Shown here piece by piece: positions 44,773 through 53,901 of a stretch of 64,000 nt of DNA. Where the stretch lies: positions 1 through 64,000 of the forward strand of contig CAVXZE010000032.1 of NCBI GenBank assembly GCA_963766175.1. The letters are read 5' to 3'. The notes beneath the pieces are model-generated. The model saw only the letters and a list, made by a program, of their open reading frames with translations. It did no database searches and was not told the origin of the DNA. The DNA is from CAVXZE01 sp963766175. Its GTDB lineage: Bacteria; Myxococcota_A; UBA9160; UBA6930. The first letter of the stretch is position 1; each line of letters starts with the position of its first letter. The translations under genes were made by a program, and so were the position numbers.

Positions 44773-45264
44773 GTGAAGCTGTTTTGCGAGCACCGAATCC
44801 GGCGAGATGCACGGGACCTCTGGGAGGTTCTGCACACGCCAGCTTTCGAGGCGCATCTGGCGCGGGCGATCGGGCTGGCCGAGTACACCGAGCTGGAACG
44901 CGAGGAAACCGAAGACGCAGTCTACCGAAGGATCCGGGTGGTGCCGCGAATCCCCGGCGCCTTTCGGAGGCTGCTCCGAGGCTTCGGTGCGGGCGAGAAG
45001 ATCAGCTACATCGAGGAGCAGTGACGGAGTCGGACGGAGATGGCGGTGCGATGGGAGATGACGCCCTCCGTCCTGGCCGACCGGGTGGAGATCCAGGGGG
45101 TGATTCGGATCGAGCCGCTTCGCGGAGCGAGCAGTCTTCGAATTCTAGACGGATCCGTCCAGGTGCGGCTCCCGGCTCTGGGGCGGGGGATCGAGCAGGC
45201 CATCGTCGCGAGCACGCTCGCGGCCTACGGAAAGTCCGCGAAGGTCGCTTCACGAGCTCCCTAG
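44773..45264 (+). pseudogene. DUF2505-like (SRPBCC-fold) gene with in-frame stop
   Basis: From GTG 44773 the frame encodes a lipid-binding START/SRPBCC-like protein (KLFCEHRIRRDARDLWEVLH, then VYRRIRVVPRIPGAF) and meets TGA at 45022-45024. The same frame then continues coherently (MAVRWEMTPSVLADRVEIQG, RIEPLRGASSLRILDGSV) to 45264. TGA stands where TGG (EEQ-W-RS) would fit, so one G-to-A change explains the break. The gene may be dead, mis-sequenced or read through. It converges on the truncated acyltransferase and overlaps it by 15 bases. Confidence 0.55.
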
Positions 45265-45801
45265 CCCCCTTTTCTCACCAGGTCGCGTAGCGAGGGCGCC
45301 GAGAGTGCCGCCCCGCGAACGCGTACCCTCCGCGAAGAAGAGCACGGAGACCTCCTTGGCACGCCGCGTCATCTTCTTCCGGATCCGCTCGATGTCGCGT
45401 GCGGTCTGGGTGCGAACCACCCTCACGTTCCCGGTGATTCGCAGCGCCTGTCCGAAGATCGGAATCCGCATGATCTCCTTCTTGACGACATAGCGGACGA
45501 CCAGCTGCGAGAGGCCCGCCGCGAGGCTGGGCAGATCCCAGTTGCTCTCGTGGTTCGACACGATGAGGTATGCCTGATCCAGCTTCAGCGTGTCGAGACC
45601 ATTCACCTCGAGACGAGTCGCCCCCATCAGGAGACAGAAGCGGGCGAAGCCAGTGTAGGCGATGTTGACGCGCCTCTGGGGTGCACCCAGGAGCCCCAGC
45701 ACCATCCCCAGCAAGCTGGCGAGGATCAACCCCGGCGGAAGTACCAGGAGGCAGATGAGGGTGCGCAGCGGCGTATCCACGGATTTCGGCAGACGCACCA
45801 C
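45250..45801 (-). CDS. PlsC-type acyltransferase, C-terminally truncated
   Basis: A GTG start gives 183 residues with an N-terminal membrane segment, the acyltransferase motif NHESNWD (HX4D) and the glycerophosphate-binding motif FAEGTRSRGG. Members usually have 230-250 residues. Here the sequence turns unrelated after GGTLGALA and stops, so about 50-70 C-terminal residues are missing through a frameshift or deletion near 45290. The catalytic HX4D and EGTR motifs are both kept, so some 1-acylglycerol-phosphate acyltransferase activity cannot be excluded. Inner membrane. Confidence 0.7.
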   Translation of the reverse strand: MVRLPKSVDTPLRTLICLLVLPPGLILASLLGMVLGLLGAPQRRVNIAYTGFARFCLLMGATRLEVNGLDTLKLDQAYLIVSNHESNWDLPSLAAGLSQLVVRYVVKKEIMRIPIFGQALRITGNVRVVRTQTARDIERIRKKMTRRAKEVSVLFFAEGTRSRGGTLGALATRPGEKRGLGSS

Positions 45802-45838
45802 GAAATCCTAACCCAGGCGCGGCCGCCTGCCACGGCAG

Positions 45839-48800
45839 CTATCGACGGACGATCGCCTCGCCGTCACCACCGTCCGTCTCGAGCCCCACCAGGGGCGGAA
45901 TCGTCCTCAAGCCTATCCGTTCGGCGATCCGGGTCACGGCGTAGTAAACCACGGGGATGACCACCAGTGTGAAGAGGGTCGAAAAGAGCAGTCCACCGAC
46001 TATGGCGGCGCCGATCGGGCGACGGCTCTCGGCGCCGGCACCGAACGCCGCGGCGAGGGGAACCGCGCCGAGGATGGACGTCATGCTCGTCATCAAGATC
46101 GGCCGGAACCGGATCCTGCCGGCCGCTCGCAATGCCTCGAGAAGCACCGCCCCTCTCGCCCGCTCCTGGTTGGCGAAGTCCACCAGTAGAATCGAGTTCT
46201 TGGTCACCAGTCCAACCAGGAGGATGAGACCGATCTGGCTGTAGAGGTTCATGGTATTCCCGGTGAGGGCGAGCCCGCCGAGGGCGCCGAGCGACGCCAG
46301 GGGTACGCTCAGTATGACCGTAAGGGGGTGGACAAAGCTCTCGAACTGGGCGGCCAGCACCAGATAGATCACGATCAAGGCGATTCCGAAGGTCAGGTAG
46401 ACCGCCCGCGACGACTCCACGAACTCCCTCGAGATGCCGCCAAGCGCCGTCCCGAAGCCCCGTGGAAGCTCCTCCTCGACGATCCCCATCACGCGCGGGA
46501 GCGCCTCGCCGAGAGTCGCGCCCGCCGCCAGATTGGCGGTGATGGAAGCCGAGCGCTGCAAGTCGTAGTGGTGCAGGCTCGCGGGACCAATCACTGGCAC
46601 CGCCTCGACGAGCGTCGCCATCGGAACCATCGAGCCGTCGCGCGCGCGCAGATGGATCTCGCCCAGGTGATCGGGAACGCTGCGGTACCGCGTGGCCAGG
46701 GCGGTCACCACATCGTACTGCTTGTTTCGCAGGACGAAGTCGTCCGCGGGGCCCTGCGAGACCAGCAGCCGCAGGCTCTCCGCCACCGCGCTCACCGGCA
46801 CCCCGATGTCGGCGGCGCGTTCCCGATCGAAGCGGAGGTCGAGCTGCGGACTCTCGACCCGCAGGTCGCTGTCCACGTTGTCCAGACCGGGGATCTGTCG
46901 CACCCGCGCAAGGATCGCTCCCGTGACCAGCCGGAAGTCCTCGAGACTCGCGGAAGGGCTCTTCAAGATCACGTGGATGTCGCTGGTTCGGCCCTGCCCC
47001 AGAGACGGTGGATTGATCGGGAAGACCAGCGCCTGGGGGATGGCGAAGAAGCGTGGAAACAGGTCGGCCACGATTTCCTGTTGGGTCCGCTTCCGCGCCT
47101 CCCAGGGGTGCAAGCGGGTGAACACGATCCCCTCCGCCGAGTCGGGGACGCCGCCCATTCCCAGGCCGATCGCCGCGAAGAAGCCCGCGACCTCGGGGGT
47201 CTCGGCCAGCGCTGCCTCGACCTGCCTCATTGCCTGATCGGTATAGGCCGAGGTCGAGCCCTGAGGCGCACGAATGATCGTGATGATGTTGCCGCGGTCC
47301 TCGATCGGAACCAGCGTGGTGGGAAGGATCGCTACGAGCAGCGGGATCAGGGCCACGGTCACCAGCAGGACGATGCCGATGGCCAAGCGATGCGCGAGGC
47401 TCCAGTCGAGCGCTCGCCGGTAGCCGCTGGCGGATCTGGACAGCATGCGCTCGATGGCCCGGAAAGCTCGGCCGTGCTCCCTTTGGAGCGTCAGGAACTG
47501 CGAGCAGAGCATCGGAACCAGGCTCAGCGCCACGAAGGTGGAGATGCTCAGCGCGACCGCCATGGTGATCGCAAACTCGCGAAACAGTCGGCCCATGTTC
47601 CCGGTCATCATCGACAGAGGAATCAGGACCGCCACCACCGCCGTTGTGGTCGCGATCACCGGAAAGCCCACTTCGCGGGAGCCGTTCCGCGCCGCTCGCA
47701 GCGCGGACTCCCCAAGCTCCTGACGCCGGTAGACGTTCTCCAGCACCACGATCGAGTCGTCCACCAGCAGCCCGATCGCCAGAACCAGGGCGAGGAGGGT
47801 GAGGAAATTGATCGAGAACCCCAGTACCTGCATGCAGGCGAAGGTGCCGATCAAGGACACCGGAATCGCTACCGCGGTGATGATCGTCGTGGTCGGTGAA
47901 CGCAGAAAGACCAGATTCACCAGGACCACCACCAAGAAGACGATCCCCAGTGTCACCCAGACCTGTTGCAGCGCGGCCTCGACGAAAAAGGTGTTGTCGA
48001 CGGCGATATCGAGCTGCGCATCTGCAGGAAGGGACTTGCGGATCTCCGGGATCTGCGCTCGCACGGCGCGGGCGACCGCGAGTTCGTTGGCCCGTGATTG
48101 CCGGACGATGCCGACCCCCACGGTGGGTGTCCGGCTGAAGCGCGTGATCACCTGGTAGTTCTCGGCGCCCAGCTCCACGCGGCCCACATCTCCGATCCGG
48201 ACCGGAACGCCCTCTTCCTCCCGGACGATGATCTGCTCGTAGAGGCGCGGATCATCGATCACCGCATCCACGTTCACCGTGAACTTGCGCGTCGCAGCCT
48301 CCAGCTCGCCCGCGGGCGCCTGCAGGTTGTTCTCACGGATCGCGCGGAGCACGTCCGCGGCATCCACCCCGCGCGCCGCCATCAGAGCCGGGTCGAGCCA
48401 GATTCGCATCGCATAGCGACGCGAGCCGCCGATCCACGCCCTAGCCACACCCGGTAGCACCTGCAGCGGCGTCTTCACGATCCGGTCGGCCAGGTCGGTG
48501 CGGTCGCCGGGCGTGTAGCTCTCGCCCTTCACGTTCAGCCACATGATCGGCCGCGATCGCGCGCCCGACTTGGATACGGTGGGCCGCTCGGCCTCCTCGG
48601 GCAGATCGCGAAGCCCGCGCTGGATCGCGTTGGAGACGTCCGTGGCGGCCAGATCGATGTCCCGCCCCACCACGAACTCGACACTGATCACGCTGATGCC
48701 GAACCCGCTGGTCGACTCGATGTCGCGGATCCCCTCGATGCCGTTGAGGACCTGCTCGAGGGGCTCGGTCACCGTAGTCTCGACGGTCTCCGGGCTGGCC

Positions 48801-48958
48801 CCCGGGTAGACGGTCGTCACCGAGACCTCGGGTGGGTCGACGTCCGGGTACTCGCGAACCGGAAGCATGAAGAAGGCCGCCACTCCCGCTACGACGATCA
48901 GGAGACTCATCACCGAGGCCAGCACGGGCCGCTCGATCGAGATCTCCGAGATCCTCAC
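45839..48958 (-). CDS. RND multidrug efflux transporter (AcrB/HAE1 family)
   Basis: The 1039-residue inner-membrane protein starts at GTG 48958, overlapping the stop of the adaptor gene (GTGA). The start SEISIERPVLASVMSLLIVV is typical. Twelve membrane segments with two large periplasmic loops fit the family. Proton-relay residues are present: the Asp pair in AIGLLVDDSIVVLENV (helix 4) and Lys in LVTKNSILLVDFA (helix 10). With the adaptor it exports hydrophobic or drug-like compounds. No outer-membrane TolC gene is adjacent. Confidence 0.95.
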   Translation of the reverse strand: MRISEISIERPVLASVMSLLIVVAGVAAFFMLPVREYPDVDPPEVSVTTVYPGASPETVETTVTEPLEQVLNGIEGIRDIESTSGFGISVISVEFVVGRDIDLAATDVSNAIQRGLRDLPEEAERPTVSKSGARSRPIMWLNVKGESYTPGDRTDLADRIVKTPLQVLPGVARAWIGGSRRYAMRIWLDPALMAARGVDAADVLRAIRENNLQAPAGELEAATRKFTVNVDAVIDDPRLYEQIIVREEEGVPVRIGDVGRVELGAENYQVITRFSRTPTVGVGIVRQSRANELAVARAVRAQIPEIRKSLPADAQLDIAVDNTFFVEAALQQVWVTLGIVFLVVVLVNLVFLRSPTTTIITAVAIPVSLIGTFACMQVLGFSINFLTLLALVLAIGLLVDDSIVVLENVYRRQELGESALRAARNGSREVGFPVIATTTAVVAVLIPLSMMTGNMGRLFREFAITMAVALSISTFVALSLVPMLCSQFLTLQREHGRAFRAIERMLSRSASGYRRALDWSLAHRLAIGIVLLVTVALIPLLVAILPTTLVPIEDRGNIITIIRAPQGSTSAYTDQAMRQVEAALAETPEVAGFFAAIGLGMGGVPDSAEGIVFTRLHPWEARKRTQQEIVADLFPRFFAIPQALVFPINPPSLGQGRTSDIHVILKSPSASLEDFRLVTGAILARVRQIPGLDNVDSDLRVESPQLDLRFDRERAADIGVPVSAVAESLRLLVSQGPADDFVLRNKQYDVVTALATRYRSVPDHLGEIHLRARDGSMVPMATLVEAVPVIGPASLHHYDLQRSASITANLAAGATLGEALPRVMGIVEEELPRGFGTALGGISREFVESSRAVYLTFGIALIVIYLVLAAQFESFVHPLTVILSVPLASLGALGGLALTGNTMNLYSQIGLILLVGLVTKNSILLVDFANQERARGAVLLEALRAAGRIRFRPILMTSMTSILGAVPLAAAFGAGAESRRPIGAAIVGGLLFSTLFTLVVIPVVYYAVTRIAERIGLRTIPPLVGLETDGGDGEAIVRR

Positions 48959-50100
48959 CGCTCTCCCCCGCAGTCGCCGTCCGGGCCGAACCAACCCAGC
49001 TCCAGATTGGGGTTCTCGATGGCCTGGTAGGGTTGGGGGCTGGTAGGCGTCCCGGCCTGGAGCTTCTGATGCCCGGCGACCACCACCGTGTCACCGGGAT
49101 CGACACCGGCGAGCACGTGAACGCCGTCCACGAAGAAGCTGCCCAAGGTCACGTCCCGTTCGCGGGCCCTCCCCTCCTCGTCGACGACGTACACCCGGTG
49201 CTTGGTACCCTGGCGGATGATCGCCTCCTGGGGAATCACCACGGCGTTCGAGATCGCGCCAACCAGCAGCCGCAGGCGAACGGCCATCCCGGGGCGAAGC
49301 CTTCCCTCCGGGTTGGGGACCGCGGCCTGGAGGCGCACGGAGCGGGTCGCCGAGTCCACGCGCGGATCGATCGCATCGACCCTCGCCTCGAAGCGCTGGC
49401 CGCACTCGCCGATGGTTCCCAACACGACCTGGTCGAGCTCGAGCTCGCTGGCGTAGCGCTGCGGAAGACCGAACTCGAGCTCGAGCGGGTCGACCTGTGT
49501 GATCTCCACGATCGGGGCACCTGGCTCCAGGTATTGTCCCTGGTTCAACTGCCGAAGCCCGAGAATTCCGCCGAAAGGCGCGCGAATCTCGGTCTTGCGC
49601 AGACGGGTCTCCGCCTCGTCGACCTCCCCTTGGGCGCCGTCGAATTCCGCCACCGCGTCGTCCAGCGCCTGCTCGGAGCTGACGCTGGACGCGCGCAGCT
49701 GACGCAACCGCTCCAGCCGGGCCCTCGCGTTGGTGAGTCGGGCCTGCGCGACGCTGAGAGTCGCCCGCGCCTCGGCGTCGTCCAGACGGGCGAGCAGGTG
49801 GCCCGCCATCACATGGCGGCCCTCTGGGATGTCGATGGCGACTGTGGTACCGGCGATCTCGGAGGCGACCACGGTCGTCTCGGGACTCTGTAGGGAGCCG
49901 ACGGCGGCGAGCGTACGCGGCAGCTCGCTCGCCACGGCCGTAACCACCTGCACCACGACCGGCGGCTGGGCGCCCTCGCCCTCCGGTCGAGAGTCGCTTC
50001 CGCAGGCCGATAGCAGCGCACTCGCGGTCACCGCCACCAGACCCATCAAACACACGAGCGGGTCGCGGGATCGATCCCGGCCCCCGAGCCGTCCATTCAT
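48955..50100 (-). CDS. RND efflux periplasmic adaptor (membrane fusion) lipoprotein
   Basis: The 381-residue protein has a lipobox (ALLSACGS) near residue 33, the biotinyl-lipoyl-like half-motifs (SEIAGTTVAIDIPEGRHVMAG and TEIRAPFGGILG), an alpha-helical hairpin between them (about residues 105-165) and the beta-barrel domain. It bridges the inner-membrane pump and an outer-membrane channel. It is first in the two-gene operon, with the pump gene overlapping its stop by four bases. Confidence 0.92.
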   Translation of the reverse strand: MNGRLGGRDRSRDPLVCLMGLVAVTASALLSACGSDSRPEGEGAQPPVVVQVVTAVASELPRTLAAVGSLQSPETTVVASEIAGTTVAIDIPEGRHVMAGHLLARLDDAEARATLSVAQARLTNARARLERLRQLRASSVSSEQALDDAVAEFDGAQGEVDEAETRLRKTEIRAPFGGILGLRQLNQGQYLEPGAPIVEITQVDPLELEFGLPQRYASELELDQVVLGTIGECGQRFEARVDAIDPRVDSATRSVRLQAAVPNPEGRLRPGMAVRLRLLVGAISNAVVIPQEAIIRQGTKHRVYVVDEEGRARERDVTLGSFFVDGVHVLAGVDPGDTVVVAGHQKLQAGTPTSPQPYQAIENPNLELGWFGPDGDCGGER

Positions 50101-50333
50101 CTCCTCACGAGTCTACTCGATCTGAGCGCGAAAAAAGTTCGACCCGGGCGCCGCCTCTTGGCTCTGAACCACCGAGAAAAGCTCTTCCGGATCAGCCAGT
50201 TGCGGGAGTCTCGCAGCTCGCGAAAAAAAACGCGCGCGGTTGTGAAGGGCTTCACTGTCTGCGACTCGCGGTCATGGCACCCTGCGCAACGTCAAACGAA
50301 ACGCGCAATCAGCGCACCGAACAGGAGAATGAA
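50101..50333 (+). promoter_or_regulatory. Upstream region of the Tad operon
   Basis: This 233-base divergent gap separates the efflux operon from flp. It contains an A-run (50223-50230) and a 14-base inverted repeat GTGAAG-GG-CTTCAC (50242-50255), plus AGGAG 7 bases before the flp ATG. The palindrome could be an operator. No confident promoter hexamers are visible. Confidence 0.35.
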
Positions 50334-50510
50334 ATGCGTGACTTGATCAAACGCTTCGTCGTCGAGGAAGACGGCATGGAGATGGTGGAGTGGGCACTGG
50401 TGGCCTCGGTCTTCGCCCTCGCCGGAATCGCCGCGTGGGAGACGCTCGCCAACACGCTGAGTGACGCCCTGAACGCCATTGGCAACCGGGTCGCGGGCGC
50501 CGGCTCCTGA
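50334..50510 (+). CDS. flp: Flp-type (type IVb) prepilin
   Basis: The 58-residue prepilin has a short basic leader ending RFVVEEDG, followed by MEMVEWALVASVFALAG. The leader-peptidase pattern G-xxxx-E is intact, but the usual E-Y pair is E-W here. The hydrophobic helix continues to about residue 40, and the mature pilin is tiny, as expected. ATG 50334 has AGGAG 7 bases upstream. It is the first gene of the Tad operon, and its stop overlaps the next start (TGATG). Confidence 0.92.
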   Translation: MRDLIKRFVVEEDGMEMVEWALVASVFALAGIAAWETLANTLSDALNAIGNRVAGAGS

Positions 50511-51154
50511 TGATGTCCCGATTCCGCATCACCGCGATCGCGATCCACGATCCCCATCGGGCACGCACGGTCTCCCTCGCCGCAGCGGTCCTGGTGGGCG
50601 CGATCCTGTTCTCGAGCGGAGCTTTCGGCTCCTGGGCGGGAATCGTCGTCGTGGGTCTCCTGATGGCGGTGGTCGAGGAGGATCTTCGCCGGTGGCGAAT
50701 CCCGAATCGCATCACCTTCCTGGGATTCGCCGCCGCCCTCCTCCATTCCGTCTGGATGGCGGGATTCGACGGTCTGCTCTCCGCCTTCGCGGGAGCCGGC
50801 CTCGCTCTCGCCGTCCTGGCAATTCCTTTCGCGATGGGCTGGCTCGGAGCGGGCGACGTCAAGGCAGTCATGGCGCTGGGGGCGTTCTTCGGCGTCTCGG
50901 CCCTGCCCAGTCTGCTCTGGTGGATCACCACGGTGGGCGGCCTGCTCGCCCTCTGCACCCTCATCGCGGAAGGCCAGTGCCTGGACCTGCTGCGCCGCTG
51001 GTGCCGGAGCCTCGAGCTCAGTCTGCTGACCCGAGAGACCTGGTACATCCGACCGGCAGCCGGATCCACGGCGGCCGCGAGCCTTCCCTTCGGCGTCGCC
51101 ATCGCGCTCGGCGTCGCCGCAGATCGAATCTGGGGGTTGACATGGATTTCCTGA
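50510..51154 (+). CDS. cpaA: Prepilin peptidase of the Tad system (CpaA/TadV)
   Basis: The 214-residue polytopic protein has both catalytic Asp contexts of GxGD-type aspartate peptidases: EEDLRRWRIPNR (first) and LGAGDVKA (second). It cleaves and matures Flp and the TadE-like pseudopilin. The ATG shares its first base with the flp stop; a second ATG follows at once. The end overlaps the TadE-like gene by 13 bases. Confidence 0.9.
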   Translation: MMSRFRITAIAIHDPHRARTVSLAAAVLVGAILFSSGAFGSWAGIVVVGLLMAVVEEDLRRWRIPNRITFLGFAAALLHSVWMAGFDGLLSAFAGAGLALAVLAIPFAMGWLGAGDVKAVMALGAFFGVSALPSLLWWITTVGGLLALCTLIAEGQCLDLLRRWCRSLELSLLTRETWYIRPAAGSTAAASLPFGVAIALGVAADRIWGLTWIS

Positions 51155-51588
51155 ATCGACGACGACCTGACGATTCCCGAGACAGGAAGTGTCGCGAACG
51201 GCGACAGCGCGGCGTTGCGAGCGTCGAGATGATCACGGTGCTCCCGGTGCTGCTCCTGCTCCTCTTCGGAACCATCGATTTCGGCCTTCTCTTCCGGGAC
51301 TGGATGCTCCTCGGCCACTCCGCCCGTGTCGCTGCGCGCACCGCCACCATGTACCACAACCCCTGCAATCAGGGGACCATTCGAGCGTTGGCCACCGCCG
51401 ACGGCATGGCCGCTCTCGCGCAAGCCGATGTGGACGGCAACATCGACATCACTGGCCCGGTGTGCAGCCGAGGCCTGGTCGTCGCGACAGCTACCTCGAA
51501 CTACCAGCCGGCCATGCTCGGCGCCTTCGTTCCGTCCCTGAATCACATCCCGCTCACCGCCGCCGTGGCGATGCGGGGAGAGTTCTAG
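51142..51588 (+). CDS. tadE: TadE-like pseudopilin
   Basis: ATG 51142 lies inside the peptidase gene. The 148-residue product has a very basic leader (RRRPDDSRDRKCRERRQRG), then VASVEMITVLPVLLLLLFGTIDFG, the TadE pattern with Glu at +5 after the Gly cleavage site. The C-terminal domain contains two Cys (NPCNQGT, PVCSRG) for a likely disulfide. It is a minor pilin of the Tad apparatus. Confidence 0.88.
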   Translation: MDFLNRRRPDDSRDRKCRERRQRGVASVEMITVLPVLLLLLFGTIDFGLLFRDWMLLGHSARVAARTATMYHNPCNQGTIRALATADGMAALAQADVDGNIDITGPVCSRGLVVATATSNYQPAMLGAFVPSLNHIPLTAAVAMRGEF

Positions 51589-51615
51589 GTCCGGATTGAA
51601 ACACGGAGAAACTCC

Positions 51616-52335
51616 ATGAAGAACCGACGTGCCATCCTTTTTTTGACCCTCTCCGCCATGTGCGGGCTCCTCACCGCCTTCGCTGCCCCGAGCTTGCTCG
51701 AGAGCCCGGCACCGGCGAACGAGAACAAGGTCCCCGTAGTGGTGGCTGGCAGCGCCGCGGCCCTCGGAGGCCAGGTACCGAATGCTCAGCCGAAGCTCGC
51801 ACACTGGCCCGCGGAGCTGATTCCCGCTGGCGCCTTCCAGGATCCCATCCAGCTGCAGGGCCGGGTACTCGCCCGGACCGTGGTGAAGGGTGAGGCGATC
51901 CTGGAATCGACGTTGTTGCCCGTGGGAGCGGCTGCGGGTCTCGACAGCCTGATCGACGAATCGGCCCGCGCCGTTTCGGTCCAGGTCGACCAGTTCATCG
52001 GCGTGGCGGGCTTCGTGCAGCCCGGCTCGCGGGTCGACGTTCTCTCCACCTTCAGGCCAGTCGGCGGCGACGATTCGCGCGCGAATTCGGTGACCCGCGC
52101 GGTCCTGCAGAACGTGCGCGTCCTCGCCGTGAATACACGCCTGGAGCGAAGCGGCGAAGCGAGCCAGGAGGTTCAGGTCGCGACGCTCGAGGTCAGTCCC
52201 GAGGAAGCTCAGGTGCTGGCTCACGCTGAGACCGAAGGTCCGATCAAGCTCGCCCTACGCAACCCCAAGGATGAAGGCCAGTCCCGTCCGGCACAGCTGG
52301 TCCTGGGCACCGACGTCCACGATGTGAGGTTCTAA
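51616..52335 (+). CDS. cpaB: Tad assembly protein CpaB/RcpC
   Basis: The 239-residue periplasmic protein has an N-terminal signal anchor (AILFLTLSAMCGLLTAFAAP), a SAF-like domain (GRVLARTVVKGEAILESTLL) and the RcpC/CpaB core (AVSVQVDQFIGVAGFVQPGSRVDVL). It is thought to stabilise the secretin ring. The secretin gene starts immediately after its stop. Confidence 0.9.
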   Translation: MKNRRAILFLTLSAMCGLLTAFAAPSLLESPAPANENKVPVVVAGSAAALGGQVPNAQPKLAHWPAELIPAGAFQDPIQLQGRVLARTVVKGEAILESTLLPVGAAAGLDSLIDESARAVSVQVDQFIGVAGFVQPGSRVDVLSTFRPVGGDDSRANSVTRAVLQNVRVLAVNTRLERSGEASQEVQVATLEVSPEEAQVLAHAETEGPIKLALRNPKDEGQSRPAQLVLGTDVHDVRF

Positions 52336-52338
52336 GTG

Positions 52339-53856
52339 ATGCGAACGATACTTCCGCACAACAAGTCCCATCGGCTGTTCGTCCAGATCGTCCTGACCGT
52401 GGCTGCGACCATCGCCCTGAGCGTCGCCGGACCGGTGGTGCAGGCGTACCTGGCGGCGAGTGGAATTATGACCGCGGAGCCACGCTCCGAGGAGCTGATT
52501 CCCAACGGCCGTCAGATCATCCCCATCAGCCGGGCCCAGAGCTCCGACGAGATCCGGCACCGGATCGAACTCGAGACCGGCAAGTCGGTCGTCCTGATCA
52601 CGGACTTCGACGTGCAGCGCGTCGCGGTAGGAGACCCGGAGACGGCGGGAATCGTCCTGACCGATCCCCGGACCATCCAGGTGGTGGCTCTCGAGCCGGG
52701 TGGCACCAACGTCCTGCTCTGGGATGAGAGCGGCACACTGCAAACCGCCCTCGATCTCCACGTGGGTCTGATGCAGAGCCAGGTGCAGGCGAAGGTCCGC
52801 GAAATCCTCGGCAACGACAGCATTACCGTGGAGATGGCGGGCGCGGAGACGATCGTGCTTCGCGGCACCGTGGCGCGCATCGAGGAGCGCGAGAAGGCAG
52901 AGCAGCTGGCCCTGGCATTTCTCGATGACCCTCAGGACCTCGGCCAGGAAGTCCGTGCCGACAACGTCGTCAATCTGATCGACGTGGCGGGCAACCACCA
53001 GGTGATGATCGAGGTGGTGATGGCGGAGATGTCGCGAAACCTCGGGCGGCGCTTTGCCGTGAACTTCCAGGCGATGATTCAGGATGGAGCTCGCGCGTTC
53101 GCCTTCAGCAACGGGCTGGGCGCCGTCACCGCTGCGAGCGCCGACCTGGCCGGGAGCTACGATGGGCCGCAGACCGACATCAGCGCCTACCTGCGGCTCG
53201 CCCGCTCGAAGGGTCTGGTCAAGATCCTGGCCGAGCCCACTCTGGTTGCCAGAAGCGGCGAGCGAGCGAGCTTCCTGGCGGGCGGCGAGGTGCCCTTTAC
53301 CGTGCCCCAGGGCTTTGGCCAGGTCACCATCGATTTCAAGCCCTTCGGTGTCGGTGTGGACTTCGTACCGACGGTGATGAGCGCGGACCGGATCCACCTG
53401 CAGATCTCACCGGAGGTGAGCGAGCCCGACTTTGGCCTCGCCGTCGAGGTCGACGGGCACCAGGTGCCGGGATTCCGGACTCGACGCGCCTCGACCGGCG
53501 TCGAGCTCAGCGATGGCCAGAGCTTCGCGATTGCCGGTCTCCTGAGAGACGACGTGGTCACCGTCATCGACAAGGTCCCCGGCTTCGGCGACATCCCGAT
53601 TCTGGGCACGCTGTTCCGGAGCCAATCGTTTCAGCAGCGAGAATCGGAGCTGGTGATGATCGTGACCCCGCGGCTGGTGAAGCCCCTGGGACCGGGCCCG
53701 CACCCGCTCCCCACCGATCACTACACCCCGCCCGACGATGTGGACTTCTTCCTGCTCGGCCGCGAAGAGGGCAGGAATCCGCACCCTCACCAGGAGGAGC
53801 AGGTGGCCAGCGACCCGTCTCGAGGCGGAACCAACGGACAGACCAGCAGCAACTAG
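52339..53856 (+). CDS. cpaC: Tad secretin CpaC/RcpA
   Basis: The 505-residue outer-membrane secretin has a signal segment, a pilus-N domain (GKSVVLITDFDVQRVAVGD), a BON-like part, and a C-terminal secretin domain with GGEVPFTVPQGF and the late VPGFGDIPILGTLFRSQSF signature. It forms the outer-membrane pore for Flp pili. The ATG at 52339 is chosen; a GTG just before it is in frame. The Pro/His-rich tail after VKPLGPGP is unusual but not structured. Confidence 0.92.
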   Translation: MRTILPHNKSHRLFVQIVLTVAATIALSVAGPVVQAYLAASGIMTAEPRSEELIPNGRQIIPISRAQSSDEIRHRIELETGKSVVLITDFDVQRVAVGDPETAGIVLTDPRTIQVVALEPGGTNVLLWDESGTLQTALDLHVGLMQSQVQAKVREILGNDSITVEMAGAETIVLRGTVARIEEREKAEQLALAFLDDPQDLGQEVRADNVVNLIDVAGNHQVMIEVVMAEMSRNLGRRFAVNFQAMIQDGARAFAFSNGLGAVTAASADLAGSYDGPQTDISAYLRLARSKGLVKILAEPTLVARSGERASFLAGGEVPFTVPQGFGQVTIDFKPFGVGVDFVPTVMSADRIHLQISPEVSEPDFGLAVEVDGHQVPGFRTRRASTGVELSDGQSFAIAGLLRDDVVTVIDKVPGFGDIPILGTLFRSQSFQQRESELVMIVTPRLVKPLGPGPHPLPTDHYTPPDDVDFFLLGREEGRNPHPHQEEQVASDPSRGGTNGQTSSN

Positions 53857-53901
53857 CGGGCATCGAGAGCGAATGCCTCGCGAGATCAAGGAGTGAGAAC
53901 C

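Noticed and set aside
46328..47899. 523-residue plus-strand frame inside the RND pump gene
   Set aside because: Antisense of a strongly conserved transporter; Arg/His-rich shadow sequence without motifs.
50276..50292. TGGCAC-like sequence upstream of flp as a sigma-54 promoter
   Set aside because: The -12 element (TTGCA at the right spacing) is absent, so it does not fit the -24/-12 consensus despite the sigma-54 activator in the window.
50347..52224. 625-residue minus-strand frame opposite the start of the Tad operon
   Set aside because: It covers several well-recognised Tad genes on the other strand and resembles no protein family.
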